Notes: a model not told the origin generated them from the sequence alone. A DNA stretch of 64,000 nucleotides from Absicoccus intestinalis (GCF_033971885.1 NZ_JALBUS010000010.1:1-64000), one strand, 5' to 3'. Numbered from the stretch's first letter, positions 42,763-52,251 are shown. Made by a program: numbers and translations.

Positions 42763-43293
42763 CTAGCTTTTCTTAATTTGTTCTTTCATTTCATTTGCCC
42801 TAGCCAACACCGTATTGTCTAGTACAAAATCGGCCGTTTGAACTTTCAATCCAGCAATCAACTTTGGATCCACTTTCACATCCAGTTCAACCGTTTTATG
42901 CAAACGCTTAGACAAGACCTTCTTTAGATCTTCGACTTGTTTAGCATCTAAAGAAGCAGCCGAATAAACTTCGACCATCTCAATATGATGATACTTGTCA
43001 TAACATTTCTTATAGGCTTGATAGATTTCCGGAATATATGCACACAAATCATGTTGATTCAACACACGAAGATAACGAAAAACAACAGGATCCACGGCTT
43101 TTTCAAAGCACGCCGAAAGAATTTGTTCCTTCTGTTCTCGCTTGATTTTCGGATGTTTCAAGACTGCAACCAGTTCTTGATCCGACATCCATACACTCGC
43201 GCACGCTTTCAACTGATCTAAATAGATGGCATCTTTTTGGGATTCGATACCAATTTCAAATAAAGCCTGTGCATAGGGCATCATATCTATCAT
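42763..43293 (-). CDS. atpH: ATP synthase delta subunit
   Basis: A 176-residue OSCP/delta protein connecting F1 to the b stalk. Family features: the start MIDMMPYAQALFEI, RYLRVLNQHDLCAYIPEI, and the C-terminal IAGLKVQTADFVLDNTVLARANEM. It overlaps atpF by four bases. Confidence 0.93.
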   Translation of the reverse strand: MIDMMPYAQALFEIGIESQKDAIYLDQLKACASVWMSDQELVAVLKHPKIKREQKEQILSACFEKAVDPVVFRYLRVLNQHDLCAYIPEIYQAYKKCYDKYHHIEMVEVYSAASLDAKQVEDLKKVLSKRLHKTVELDVKVDPKLIAGLKVQTADFVLDNTVLARANEMKEQIKKS

Positions 43294-43802
43294 TGTTGAT
43301 CTCCTGCCTTAGCCAAGAAATCATCCACAAACTTGCGCTGTGTGGATTCATCCATTTCCTTATCGACCAACTTTTTCGCGGCTTCAATGGCGACATCGCT
43401 GATTGCCTCTTTCATTTCATCCTGCGCCTTCAAACGATCTCGGTCTATATCTTCCTGCGCCTTCGCTTTGATACGGGCAGCTTCCGAATTGGCTTGATCC
43501 AAGATTTCTTTTTTCTGTTGTGTCGCATTGGCACGCGCCGTCTCAATGATCACATGCGCATCTTGTCCCGCATGTTGCATCTGTACATCGTACTTCTCTT
43601 TTTGTGCCAACGCGGCTTTTTTCAAATCTTCACTCGAATCAATATTGCCCTGGATCAAATCTTGACGCTTCTTCACAAAAGCTAAGATCTTATCCCAAAA
43701 AAAATGTTTCGCAAACAATACAATCAAGACTGTGGAGATCAATGTCATGACCATATCTTGCAGATTGATACGCAGGTAGTTCGCTACGTTAAAATCAATC
43801 AT
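43290..43802 (-). CDS. atpF: ATP synthase b subunit
   Basis: A 170-residue protein with one membrane helix near the N-terminus (NLQDMVMTLISTVLIVLFAK) and a long charged coiled coil forming the peripheral stalk. The residues FFWDKILAFVKKRQDLI after the helix are typical. Confidence 0.94.
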   Translation of the reverse strand: MIDFNVANYLRINLQDMVMTLISTVLIVLFAKHFFWDKILAFVKKRQDLIQGNIDSSEDLKKAALAQKEKYDVQMQHAGQDAHVIIETARANATQQKKEILDQANSEAARIKAKAQEDIDRDRLKAQDEMKEAISDVAIEAAKKLVDKEMDESTQRKFVDDFLAKAGDQQ

Positions 43803-43807
43803 AACAC

Positions 43808-44053
43808 CTATGCCGCCTTAACAAAGATCAAAAGAATCGCAATGACCAAGGAATAGATACCTGTAGTTTCGGCTAAGGCGATACCTAATACCATGGTTGA
43901 GTTGATCTTGGATTGTGCATCCGGATTACGACCAACAGCTTCCGCACCACGACTGGCCGCAATACCTTGACCAATACCAGGGCCTAAACCAGCAATCATC
44001 GCAATTCCTGCGCCTAAACAAGCCATACCTTTCACAAATTCTTCATTAAACAT
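43808..44053 (-). CDS. atpE: ATP synthase c subunit, sodium-type residues
   Basis: An 81-residue two-helix proteolipid. The ion-carrying Glu62 lies in ALAETTGIY. The other residues that coordinate sodium in the Ilyobacter ring have counterparts here: Gln29 in GPGIGQG, a hydroxyl residue (Thr63) directly after the glutamate, Thr64 and Tyr67. This pattern predicts a Na+-driven enzyme, although ion use cannot be proved from sequence. Confidence 0.96.
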   Translation of the reverse strand: MFNEEFVKGMACLGAGIAMIAGLGPGIGQGIAASRGAEAVGRNPDAQSKINSTMVLGIALAETTGIYSLVIAILLIFVKAA

Positions 44054-44078
44054 AAAATATTGTCCTCCTTTTGTTTAT

Positions 44079-44786
44079 TTAGTCCGTTGGCGCTACTTGT
44101 TCTCCTAAGAAATAAGAACCCAACGTAAAGAAAATAAATGATTGAATAAATGCCGAGAAACAATCAAAATACATGTGCAAAAATGGCGTTGCGATATACC
44201 CAAGCACACCCCACGGCATCGTGATCTTCATCAATGTATAGACCAACATCATGATGATGTATCCGGCCAGCATGTTTCCAAACAAACGCATCGTCAAAGA
44301 AATAACCGGTGCTACTTCACCAATCAAGTTCAATGGATATAAGAACCAAAACGGTTGTGCCCATTCCTTCAAACGCGATACAAGACCCGCCTTTTTAATT
44401 CCATATGCCTGTACCATCACAAATAAGCTCAAAGCCAAGGTTCCATTGAAGCTCACATTGGATGTTGGATTTTGTAGACCAAGAAGACCCATTAAGTTAC
44501 TAGCGATCATCATAAAAAACAACGTACCAAAAATAGGCAGATACTCCCATGTTTTTTCCCGTAAATTCGGTTTGATGACATACATGATCGCATTGAGCAT
44601 CTCTTCTGCTACATATACCACACCCGTTGGTTTCTTTGAAGGATCGGCTTGATCAATTTTCTTGCCAGCAACATAGAAGAAGATCGCAAACAAAATGCAT
44701 AAACAAAACCACACCAAGATGGATTGTTGGATCTCCAAATGAAAACTTCCCATTTGGATCTCTAATGCACTAACTTGCTCTCCCAT
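44079..44786 (-). CDS. atpB: ATP synthase a subunit
   Basis: A 235-residue membrane protein with five to six helices; the essential arginine lies in LTMRLFGNMLAGYI. It forms the ion half-channels against the c ring. GVLGYIATPFLHMYFDCFSAFIQSF near the C-terminus is typical. It overlaps the atpI gene by 17 bases. Confidence 0.96.
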   Translation of the reverse strand: MGEQVSALEIQMGSFHLEIQQSILVWFCLCILFAIFFYVAGKKIDQADPSKKPTGVVYVAEEMLNAIMYVIKPNLREKTWEYLPIFGTLFFMMIASNLMGLLGLQNPTSNVSFNGTLALSLFVMVQAYGIKKAGLVSRLKEWAQPFWFLYPLNLIGEVAPVISLTMRLFGNMLAGYIIMMLVYTLMKITMPWGVLGYIATPFLHMYFDCFSAFIQSFIFFTLGSYFLGEQVAPTD

Positions 44787-45141
44787 GATGATCCTCCTTA
44801 TCTATTTGTGCATAAGCCAAAAGACTGGCTTTATGCATTAAAAACCCAACCAATACACCAAGAATCGAAAGATGCATCCAAGCACAAATCACCAAGATCA
44901 AACCATACATAGTATAGCGAACCACATATCCTTTTTGACCTTGTGCCTTGCCATCTTCCATAGATAAAGATTGCGTCAAACGAACAATCGAACAATAACC
45001 TAGCAATCCCATCCCTAGACCAATTCCAATGCTGCATGCCACTTTTCCATCAAAGAAAACCCAGCCAATCAAAGCGGCTACGATGCCAAACAAAAGTGAT
45101 GTGCGAACAACGAAATCCGTCATTTTCTGCATGGCATCCAT
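44770..45141 (-). CDS. atpI: ATP synthase subunit I
   Basis: A 123-residue protein with four predicted helices (LLFGIVAALIGWVFF, GIGLGMGLLGYCSIVRL, YVVRYTMYGLILVICAWM and GVLVGFLMHKASLLAYA), in the position of AtpI, the assembly factor for the c ring. Sequence is weakly conserved in this family, so the call leans on position and topology. Its ATG overlaps the upp stop by one base (TAATG). Confidence 0.8.
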   Translation of the reverse strand: MDAMQKMTDFVVRTSLLFGIVAALIGWVFFDGKVACSIGIGLGMGLLGYCSIVRLTQSLSMEDGKAQGQKGYVVRYTMYGLILVICAWMHLSILGVLVGFLMHKASLLAYAQIDKEDHHGRAS

Positions 45142-45761
45142 TACTTCGTACCGAAAATTCGATCGCCTGCATCTCCTAAACCAGGAATGATATATCCATG
45201 CTCATTCAAACGCTCATCCAAAGCAGCTAAATATAGATGTACATCTGGATGCGCTTTTTCCACGGCATTGACCCCTTCAGGGGCCCCAACCAAACAAACC
45301 AAACGAATCGATTGGGCGCCATGGGCCTTGGCCATATCAATCGCGGCTATGCTTGAACCACCGGTTGCCAACATCGGATCAACGATGATCACTTCGGATT
45401 CTGGAAAATCTTTTGGATATTTTTCAAAATACACTTGTGGTTGTAACGTCTCTTCATTACGGAACATACCAACATGCGCTACTTGAGCCGTTGGAATCAA
45501 ATCCATGATGCCCGAAACCATACCTAAGCCGGCTCGCAAGATGGGCATGATCACAACCTTCTTAGCCAATTCCTGACCGACATAAGGGGCCATAGGCGTT
45601 TCAATTTGAATATCTCGAGTTGGTAGATCGCGCGTCACTTCATACACCATCAAGCCACCAATTTCATCTAAATTCTGACGAAAATCTTTCGTTCCGGTAT
45701 TCTTGTTTCGCATGATCGTCAATTTATGACGAATCAATGGATGATTAATCACTGTTAACAT
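45141..45761 (-). CDS. upp: Uracil phosphoribosyltransferase
   Basis: A 206-residue enzyme that makes UMP from uracil and PRPP. The PRPP loop is VIIVDPMLATGGSS and the uracil site YIIPGLGDAGDRIFGT at the C-terminus. It is placed directly before the atp operon as in many Firmicutes, and shares the promoter. Confidence 0.97.
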   Translation of the reverse strand: MLTVINHPLIRHKLTIMRNKNTGTKDFRQNLDEIGGLMVYEVTRDLPTRDIQIETPMAPYVGQELAKKVVIMPILRAGLGMVSGIMDLIPTAQVAHVGMFRNEETLQPQVYFEKYPKDFPESEVIIVDPMLATGGSSIAAIDMAKAHGAQSIRLVCLVGAPEGVNAVEKAHPDVHLYLAALDERLNEHGYIIPGLGDAGDRIFGTK

Positions 45762-45799
45762 TTGTTTCTTTTCTCCTATTCAACATCTTACAATTATCT

Positions 45800-45828
45800 A
45801 TTTTAAACAAAGAAAAAAGCGTTTTCAA
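45800..45828 (-). promoter_or_regulatory. upp-atp promoter with cre-like overlap
   Basis: TTGAAA (45823-45828), 17 bases, TAAAAT (45800-45805). TGAAAACGCTTTTT (45814-45827) matches cre at 12 of 14 positions and overlaps the -35 box, but the conserved final CA is missing, so CcpA binding is only possible. Confidence 0.65.
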
Positions 45829-46577
45829 TACAACACTTTTCCAATTGTGCATACATCAAATTGATTGGCTGCTCGCAAGCGAATGCCTGCATGTGTCGAT
45901 CCCTGCTTACGAAACGCATCCTCTAAAACATCCAATGCCAATTGCGGATGATTTGCTTCCTGCGAAAGATGCGCCAAAACAATTTCCTTGGTTCTTGTAT
46001 TGACTACCTGCATCAAATTATGCGCAGAATCCTCATTGTTCAAATGGCCATCATCCCCTAAGATCCGCTGTTTGATAAACATGGGGCGGCTTGTCTGCAT
46101 GAGTTTTGCCACATCATGATTGCTTTCGAAAATATAATAATCCGCATCCTGTAAGTATTCTTTTTCTTCATTGGGAACAAAACCCGTATCGGTGATATAA
46201 ACCAACTTTTGGGTTTGCGTTTCGATCACATAGCCCACTGTCTTTGGCGCATCATGCGATAAACGAATAACCCGAATATGAAAATCTCCCAAATCAAACG
46301 TTTCATTGGGACATACCACATGATGCTCTTTCAAATCATCGATTTCGCAATAGGAATACACTGGTAAATGCGCCACATCCTTGATCCGTGATATATGATC
46401 CTTATGCGTATGTGTGATTAGTACTCCATCACTGTCATTGATATCTGCCTGCACTTGATCAAAAGCTTTCGCCAAATATTTTTTGGTTGAGCCACAATCA
46501 ATCAAGAGCTGTGAATGCGCGCTCCGAATCAAACAACTATTTCCTTTCGATCCCGAACACAATAAATCAATGCGCAT
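45825..46577 (-). CDS. WalJ/YycJ-type metallo-beta-lactamase-fold hydrolase
   Basis: A 250-residue MBL-fold protein with the metal motif THTHKDH, an Asp ligand in ITDTGFVPNEE, and SHDAPKTVGY. YycJ/WalJ of Firmicutes is linked to cell-wall/DNA maintenance; it usually sits with walRK, which is not the case here. ATG 46577 follows AAGGAG and overlaps dnaB by 11 bases. Confidence 0.88.
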   Translation of the reverse strand: MRIDLLCSGSKGNSCLIRSAHSQLLIDCGSTKKYLAKAFDQVQADINDSDGVLITHTHKDHISRIKDVAHLPVYSYCEIDDLKEHHVVCPNETFDLGDFHIRVIRLSHDAPKTVGYVIETQTQKLVYITDTGFVPNEEKEYLQDADYYIFESNHDVAKLMQTSRPMFIKQRILGDDGHLNNEDSAHNLMQVVNTRTKEIVLAHLSQEANHPQLALDVLEDAFRKQGSTHAGIRLRAANQFDVCTIGKVLY

Positions 46578-47913
46578 AAATATCATCTCCTTGACTGGCA
46601 TAATTCGTAAAGCGCGACAAACTCTTTTCAAACGCTAAATGAATCTTGCCAATGGCACCATTTCGATGTTTTGCCAACGAAAGATCAACCACTTCCGTAT
46701 CACTTTCCTCTTCTTTATCCTTTTCATAATAGTTTTCACGATATAAAAACATGACAATGTCCGCATCCTGTTCAATGGAACCTGATTCACGCAAATCCGA
46801 TAATTGCGGTTCATGATCCGTTCGTTCTTCCACTTTTCGTGATAACTGGGATAGCGCGATAACGGGACAATCCATTTCTTTCGCTAAGATCTTTAAATTA
46901 CGTGAAATATCCGACACCTCTTGTTGACGAGATTCTTGACGTCCACCCGTGATCAATTGCAGATAATCGATGACAACTAAAGAAAGTTGGCCATGTTCAC
47001 TCTTTAATTTCCGACACTTCGAAAAGATTTGTGATACCCGGATGCTCGAAGTATCATCGATATAAATTTCGCGTTCGCTTAAATGCGAAGCTGCTGCATT
47101 TAACTTCGACATATCCGACTCATTCAAATGACCACTACGTAACTTATCGGCATACACACGGCTTTCACAACTCAACAAACGCTTCATCAAACTATCACTT
47201 GGCATTTCCAAAGAAAACATCGCCACACAACCGGCATTGCGCTTGGCCACTTGATTCAAAAAATTCAATGCCAAAGCCGATTTTCCCATGGCTGGACGAG
47301 CCGCGAGAATAATAAGATCCCCTCTTTGAAAGCCATTGGTGATCCCATCCAGATCCGTAAATCCAGTTTTGATTCCAGTAACACCTTCATGATTGCGTAA
47401 TTCATTTAATTCCGCAATGACTCGATTACTGATTTCGCGACTCGATTCAAATTCCGCACCACGACGAACCCGGGTCACATCCATGATTGAACGTTCGGCT
47501 TGATCCAATACCGCATCGATATCACTGCTATCTGTATAAGCTAAATTCGTGATCGCATCACTGGTTTGGATCAAACGACGCAATTGCGCTTTATTTTTTA
47601 TCTCTTCAATATAAGAAGGGACAATCGATGGGCCAATCGCTGTATCCACCAAAGAGACAATATAATCTGCCCCTCCAGCACTTGCCAATTGATCCTGATC
47701 TTGGAGTCTTGTCATCACCGTGATTTGATCAATGGGTTTACCTTGTTCATGAAGGTCAAACATCGTTTGATACAGACGCTGATGAGCAGGCAAATAAAAT
47801 TCTTCCGCTTCTAGGTCGGCATCCAAACACATCGTGAAAACTTCGGGCCACATCATCATAGCTCCCAAAAGTGCGCACTCTAATGGTTGACTATTGGGTA
47901 ACTCGCGCACCAT
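46567..47913 (-). CDS. dnaB: Replicative DNA helicase
   Basis: A 448-residue DnaB-family hexameric helicase (DnaC in Bacillus). The N-terminal helical domain starts ELPNSQPLECALLGAMM; the RecA-like domain has Walker A ARPAMGKSAL, Walker B LVVIDYLQLI and GSIEQDADIVMFLYRE. Gene order gdpP-rplI-dnaB is conserved in Firmicutes. Confidence 0.97.
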   Translation of the reverse strand: MVRELPNSQPLECALLGAMMMWPEVFTMCLDADLEAEEFYLPAHQRLYQTMFDLHEQGKPIDQITVMTRLQDQDQLASAGGADYIVSLVDTAIGPSIVPSYIEEIKNKAQLRRLIQTSDAITNLAYTDSSDIDAVLDQAERSIMDVTRVRRGAEFESSREISNRVIAELNELRNHEGVTGIKTGFTDLDGITNGFQRGDLIILAARPAMGKSALALNFLNQVAKRNAGCVAMFSLEMPSDSLMKRLLSCESRVYADKLRSGHLNESDMSKLNAAASHLSEREIYIDDTSSIRVSQIFSKCRKLKSEHGQLSLVVIDYLQLITGGRQESRQQEVSDISRNLKILAKEMDCPVIALSQLSRKVEERTDHEPQLSDLRESGSIEQDADIVMFLYRENYYEKDKEEESDTEVVDLSLAKHRNGAIGKIHLAFEKSLSRFTNYASQGDDIYAH

Positions 47914-47916
47914 GGC

Positions 47917-48366
47917 TTACCCCTTTTGGCGAACTTTTACGACGATTTCGCCAATGACCTGATTCCGATACAGATCAACTTTGACACGCGTAGTTCCTAA
48001 ACTCGAAATGGGTGCATCCAATTCAATTTTTCGTTTATCAATTTGAATGCCTTTCTTTTGTAAGGCAGCCACAATATTCTTGGTCGAAACAGACCCAAAA
48101 ACTTGGCCATTGGCCCCTGCATTCAACAAAAATTCAACGGGTGTGTTTTCCAATTGTTCTTTAATGGCTTCGGCCTCTTTTTTTAATTCCGCCTCTTCTT
48201 CTTTACGCACTTCCATTTGTTGATCCAATACTTTTTTGGATCCCTTGGTATACGCTACGGCATACCCATTCTTGATCAAATAGTTGCGTGCATACCCATC
48301 ACTCACTTCTTTGACTTCATCTTTTTTTCCTAATTTACGAATATCTTTAAGCAAGATTACCTTCAT
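47917..48366 (-). CDS. rplI: 50S ribosomal protein L9
   Basis: A 149-residue L9: N-terminal KVILLKDIRKLGKKDEVKEV, the central long helix, and C-terminal QVFGSVSTKNIVAAL. ATG 48366 is chosen because GGAGG precedes it and the mature N-terminus fits; it overlaps gdpP by 20 bases. Confidence 0.97.
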   Translation of the reverse strand: MKVILLKDIRKLGKKDEVKEVSDGYARNYLIKNGYAVAYTKGSKKVLDQQMEVRKEEEAELKKEAEAIKEQLENTPVEFLLNAGANGQVFGSVSTKNIVAALQKKGIQIDKRKIELDAPISSLGTTRVKVDLYRNQVIGEIVVKVRQKG

Positions 48367-50314
48367 CCTGTTCTTCCTCCTTCTGTAATACTTCCAATAA
48401 TATGGTCTTGCATTCATTTGGTGTTAAATCATTTCGCTCCACGGCAGCCGCCGAAAAATGGCCACCCCCCTGCAATTGCTCCATGATCTTTTGCACATTG
48501 AATCGACCCAAACTTCGAGCGGAGACAGCTGTTACTTTTTCTTTGCCTTTTAAAGGTGCAATCACAAACGATGCATAACAGCCTTTGACCAAGGTCAACG
48601 ATTGTGCTGCTTTCGCTAACATGGTCTTATCTTGTGGCTCATCCACACAAACAACCATAAAATGACCATATTGTTTGGCTTGATCGATCAAATGATTTTT
48701 AGTTTTAAATTCATCAAAATTCACGCAAAGTGCCCGTTCTGCCAAGTTTCCATTGGCACCCCACGAACGCAAAGCAGCCGCCGCTTCAAAAGTACGCGAA
48801 TCCGTATGCATCTTAAAACGATTGGTATCGACTAAAATACCCAAATACATGATGGTTGCTTCGGTTTCATAGATAGGAATATGATTAGGAACATTTTGCA
48901 TCAATTCAACGATCAATTCACAAGTCGAACTAGCGCCACTTTCCACATACGCTAATTTCGCATTGGAAACAAAATGATCCCCGCGACGATGATGATCGAT
49001 CACGATCACATTCTTACAAAGTTCTTCAAATTTTTGAGCACTTGAAATTGCACCTACTCCATGGTCTACCATGATCAACAAATCATTCTCCAGATCCATC
49101 ATTTCATAGGCTTCATCTGGAGAAACAAATGTATGACGATCTAAGATCGTTTGATGATAATGATCCATCGTTTCCTGAAGTTGCGCATCACGAGGTACAT
49201 TCTTTAATACGATATAAGCGGATTTTCCTAAAGATTTGACCCAGGCCGAAACGCCTAAGGCAGCTCCCATACAGTCAAAATCCGAATCGACATGTCCCGC
49301 AATAAAAACTTTTGGTGCATCTTTGATCGAACTTTGGATCGTTTGCCCCATGGTATGTACACGCACCTTCGAACGACTGGAAGCACTTTCACTGTTGCCC
49401 CCAATATAACGAACCGAACCATTCGCATTGCGGAAAGCCACTTGATCCCCACCACGCGATTGCGCCAATTCAATCAATTCATTGACCATGCGATCCAGCT
49501 TGGTAAAATCATTGGTCCCATACGCAAAAGCCATGCTTAAGGACATCGATACATCCAATTTATCGGCTTCATCCTTGATGATTTGTAAGATGGCAAAATT
49601 TTCAGCTTGAAGTGCCTTAAAGATTTCACGATTTAAAACCAAGAAGAAACGATCCGATCGCAAGCGTCGAATCAAGATACCATGATCATGGGCCCATTGA
49701 ACGACGGGAACACGCAAATGCGTATTGATCAAAGCCATCATATCTTCACTTTCATAGCTTTGGTACTCCATATAGTTATCCAATTGGATCAAGCCAACCA
49801 CAATACTATTTTGTTCATAGATCTTGGATAATTTTTTGTATTTAGTGACATCCCGCACATATAACACATTGGATTCTTCCGCCCGAATGATTTCATAATA
49901 CGAATCTTGATAACGACCAATGATCGCATCCACTTTATCTTCGAACAAATGACGAATATCCCGAATCCAAGCTGTTGCTTTTTTATTGACAATATCAATG
50001 TTGCGTTTCTTAAAAAAATCCGATGCCCAAGTAACGACATATTCATCATCATAGGTCAATAGACCAATATTGCCAAAATTCAGAGCGCCTTTGGCATCTT
50101 TTCCTAAAAAGCGCGAAATATCCACTTCCGTCTTGACGCCTTGTTTGTGAACTGTCGACCAAAACCCATAAAAAGCAGCAAGGAAAAGCAAAATAATGAC
50201 AAACAACATGCCTGCTTCCCATCGATAGCCACCATTGATTTCATAAACAATAAAAATGACAGAGGCAATACTTGCGAAAATGATCAATGAAATCCATTTT
50301 TGAAAATCTTTCAT
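48347..50314 (-). CDS. gdpP: Cyclic-di-AMP phosphodiesterase GdpP
   Basis: A 655-residue membrane signalling protein: two N-terminal helices (residues 8-55), a PAS-like region (NFGNIGLLTYDDEYVVTW), a degenerate GGDEF domain, and the catalytic DHH-DHHA1 part with GHVDSDFDCMG, VIVIDHHRRGD and QGGGHFSAAA. It hydrolyses c-di-AMP to pApA. The motif normally reading VDTHRP is VDHGVGA here, although the metal-binding Asp is kept. It is followed by rplI and dnaB in the same operon. Confidence 0.95.
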   Translation of the reverse strand: MKDFQKWISLIIFASIASVIFIVYEINGGYRWEAGMLFVIILLFLAAFYGFWSTVHKQGVKTEVDISRFLGKDAKGALNFGNIGLLTYDDEYVVTWASDFFKKRNIDIVNKKATAWIRDIRHLFEDKVDAIIGRYQDSYYEIIRAEESNVLYVRDVTKYKKLSKIYEQNSIVVGLIQLDNYMEYQSYESEDMMALINTHLRVPVVQWAHDHGILIRRLRSDRFFLVLNREIFKALQAENFAILQIIKDEADKLDVSMSLSMAFAYGTNDFTKLDRMVNELIELAQSRGGDQVAFRNANGSVRYIGGNSESASSRSKVRVHTMGQTIQSSIKDAPKVFIAGHVDSDFDCMGAALGVSAWVKSLGKSAYIVLKNVPRDAQLQETMDHYHQTILDRHTFVSPDEAYEMMDLENDLLIMVDHGVGAISSAQKFEELCKNVIVIDHHRRGDHFVSNAKLAYVESGASSTCELIVELMQNVPNHIPIYETEATIMYLGILVDTNRFKMHTDSRTFEAAAALRSWGANGNLAERALCVNFDEFKTKNHLIDQAKQYGHFMVVCVDEPQDKTMLAKAAQSLTLVKGCYASFVIAPLKGKEKVTAVSARSLGRFNVQKIMEQLQGGGHFSAAAVERNDLTPNECKTILLEVLQKEEEQDEGNLA

Positions 50315-50315
50315 A

Positions 50316-51194
50316 CTACTCCCTCGAGTCTAATTGTTGTCGGGCTCGCAAGCCACATAGACAATCCAAAAGGCCCGCTACGACCCAGATGCCATTCACA
50401 ATTGGAATAAAGGCACCTATAATGGCAAAAAAAGCCCATTTTCTTTGCGATTTTTGAATCACTTTATTCATAAAATATAAAACACCGAAATAATCCAAGA
50501 CCATTAGATCTAAAATGGCGAGCACTTGGAGCAAATCGGTAATATCTACGCTTAAGTGTAACACATTCTGGCTAAAAAGGTATAAAACACACATGAGGAT
50601 CGAAAGAATGCCAAACCAACGAGGTGGCAACATCTTGGTGATGGGTTTGATAGGTACCATATCAATTTTTAAGCGCATGCAGATCATCAATCCAACCATA
50701 TGGATAGCTAAAGCTTCCATTGTACCCAATACGATCACAAACAAGAAAACCAAAACACGCAAATGAATAGTTGGGAATAAAGCAACAATGTCTTTAAAAT
50801 CCGTATTCACATCATACCCAAAAATGCCTGCCCATAAGTAAATGATCAAAGCCGTCGCAATGATCGACAGGATCGCCGTCAATAAAAAATTACTCATATG
50901 ACTTCGTTTATGATAAACGCCAGATCCATATAAGTAACCAATCAAGATCGCCGACCAACTATAAAACCAAGTGGTAAAACCACCAAATAAAAAAGTCATC
51001 AAGATCATTGCCAGGGAGACGATACCACCTCCATAGTTGCCATACATCGATGTATAAATCAGGATTGGAAAAGCAAAAAGCCAATTGGCCGATGTTTCAA
51101 TGGTCAATGCGGTTTGTTGATTCAAAAATAATAATAAGCCATAAATGGCACACATCATTGCGCCACGAGTAATTTGTTTAGTGTCCATATTCAT
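50316..51194 (-). CDS. YybS-like DUF2232 membrane protein
   Basis: A 292-residue protein with eight predicted membrane helices, starting MNMDTKQITRGAMMCAIYGL. Position (between rpsR and gdpP) and topology agree with YybS/DUF2232 of B. subtilis, whose function is unknown; the start resembles ECF-transporter S components. It lies one base before gdpP. Confidence 0.82.
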   Translation of the reverse strand: MNMDTKQITRGAMMCAIYGLLLFLNQQTALTIETSANWLFAFPILIYTSMYGNYGGGIVSLAMILMTFLFGGFTTWFYSWSAILIGYLYGSGVYHKRSHMSNFLLTAILSIIATALIIYLWAGIFGYDVNTDFKDIVALFPTIHLRVLVFLFVIVLGTMEALAIHMVGLMICMRLKIDMVPIKPITKMLPPRWFGILSILMCVLYLFSQNVLHLSVDITDLLQVLAILDLMVLDYFGVLYFMNKVIQKSQRKWAFFAIIGAFIPIVNGIWVVAGLLDCLCGLRARQQLDSRE

Positions 51195-51210
51195 ATTCTA
51201 CCATAACATA

Positions 51211-51233
51211 AAAAAAGATGCTCATTGAGCACC
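51211..51233 (-). terminator. Terminator after rpsR
   Basis: On the minus strand GGTGCTC pairs with GAGCATC (one G-U pair) around AAT, followed by six T. Confidence 0.85.
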
Positions 51234-51236
51234 TGA

Positions 51237-51467
51237 TTAATCAACGACATAAGGCAATAAAGCCATTTGACGAGCACGCTTGATTGCTTTCGCAAGCATT
51301 CTTTGATATTTTGCACGTGTTCCCGTTACGCGTCTAGGAATAATTTTTCCATTCGCATTGATAAAACGTTTTAATAATTCAACATCTTTATAATCAATGT
51401 ATGTGATCTTATTTTTTGTGAAGTAACAAACCTTTTTACGGCCCATACGTTGTTTTCTAAATGCCAT
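51237..51467 (-). CDS. rpsR: 30S ribosomal protein S18
   Basis: A 76-residue S18: KKVCYFTKNKITYIDYKDVELLKRFI, then PRRVTGTRAKYQRMLAKAIKRARQ. Only one cysteine of the possible zinc site remains, so this is the zinc-independent form. Last gene of rpsF-ssb-rpsR. Confidence 0.98.
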   Translation of the reverse strand: MAFRKQRMGRKKVCYFTKNKITYIDYKDVELLKRFINANGKIIPRRVTGTRAKYQRMLAKAIKRARQMALLPYVVD

Positions 51468-51482
51468 GTTATCCTTTCCTTT

Positions 51483-51944
51483 CTAGAATGGTAAGTCATC
51501 ACTCGCAATATCGAGTGTATCATTTTCATCAAATGAAGTATCAAAAGAAGAATCCATTGGTTGTTGCGGTTGTGGTTGGCTTGGCATTGGATTCGAATTA
51601 TAGCTTGTCGCATTTTGTTGCGATTGAGCACGCGATTCCAAGAACGTAAAATTATCAACAACAACTTCTGTCACATAGACACGCTGTCCTTGTTGATTTT
51701 CATAATTTCGTGTTTGCAGACGTCCATCCACACCAATCAAAGATCCGCGATGTAAATATTGTGCCATGGTTTCAGCTTGGCGATTCCATGCGACACAGTT
51801 GATAAAATCAGCTTCCGGCTGACCTTCTCGGCGAAAATTACGATCAACAGCCAAAGTAAACGATACAACCGAAGTTCCACTTTGCGTTCTACGTAATTCC
51901 AGATCTCTTGTCAAGCGACCCGTTAATACGACACGATTGATCAT
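51483..51944 (-). CDS. ssb: Single-stranded DNA-binding protein
   Basis: A 153-residue SSB: OB fold from residue 1 to about 108 (MINRVVLTGRLTRDLELRRT, FTLAVDRNFRR), a Gln/Pro/Asn-rich linker, and the acidic tip DDLPF that recruits replication and repair partners. Its position between rpsF and rpsR is universal in Firmicutes. Confidence 0.98.
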   Translation of the reverse strand: MINRVVLTGRLTRDLELRRTQSGTSVVSFTLAVDRNFRREGQPEADFINCVAWNRQAETMAQYLHRGSLIGVDGRLQTRNYENQQGQRVYVTEVVVDNFTFLESRAQSQQNATSYNSNPMPSQPQPQQPMDSSFDTSFDENDTLDIASDDLPF

Positions 51945-51954
51945 GATCTACCTC

Positions 51955-52251
51955 TTACTTCTTTTCGTCTTCTGTTTTTACAACCATGATACGGATAATA
52001 CTATTGCTAATACGAGCTAAACGTTGATATTCAGCAATACCTTCATTATTGGCAGTTACATTCACAACTGCATAATGTCCTTTTTTCATGTGATCGATTT
52101 CATACGCAAATTCTTTGATTCCCCAATCATCGAATGAATCAATGGTTCCACCATTTTCAGTGATTGTGTTGTTCAAACGATCCGTTACCTTTTGGAACTG
52201 ATCATCATCTAAAGATGCGTTGACAATGTACATGATTTCGTATTTTTTCAT
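51955..52251 (-). CDS. rpsF: 30S ribosomal protein S6
   Basis: A 98-residue S6 beginning MKKYEIMYIVNASLDDDQ, with GGTIDSFDDWGIKEFAYEID. ATG 52251 follows GGAGG by seven bases; longer in-frame upstream codons cover the promoter and are rejected. First gene of rpsF-ssb-rpsR. Confidence 0.98.
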   Translation of the reverse strand: MKKYEIMYIVNASLDDDQFQKVTDRLNNTITENGGTIDSFDDWGIKEFAYEIDHMKKGHYAVVNVTANNEGIAEYQRLARISNSIIRIMVVKTEDEKK

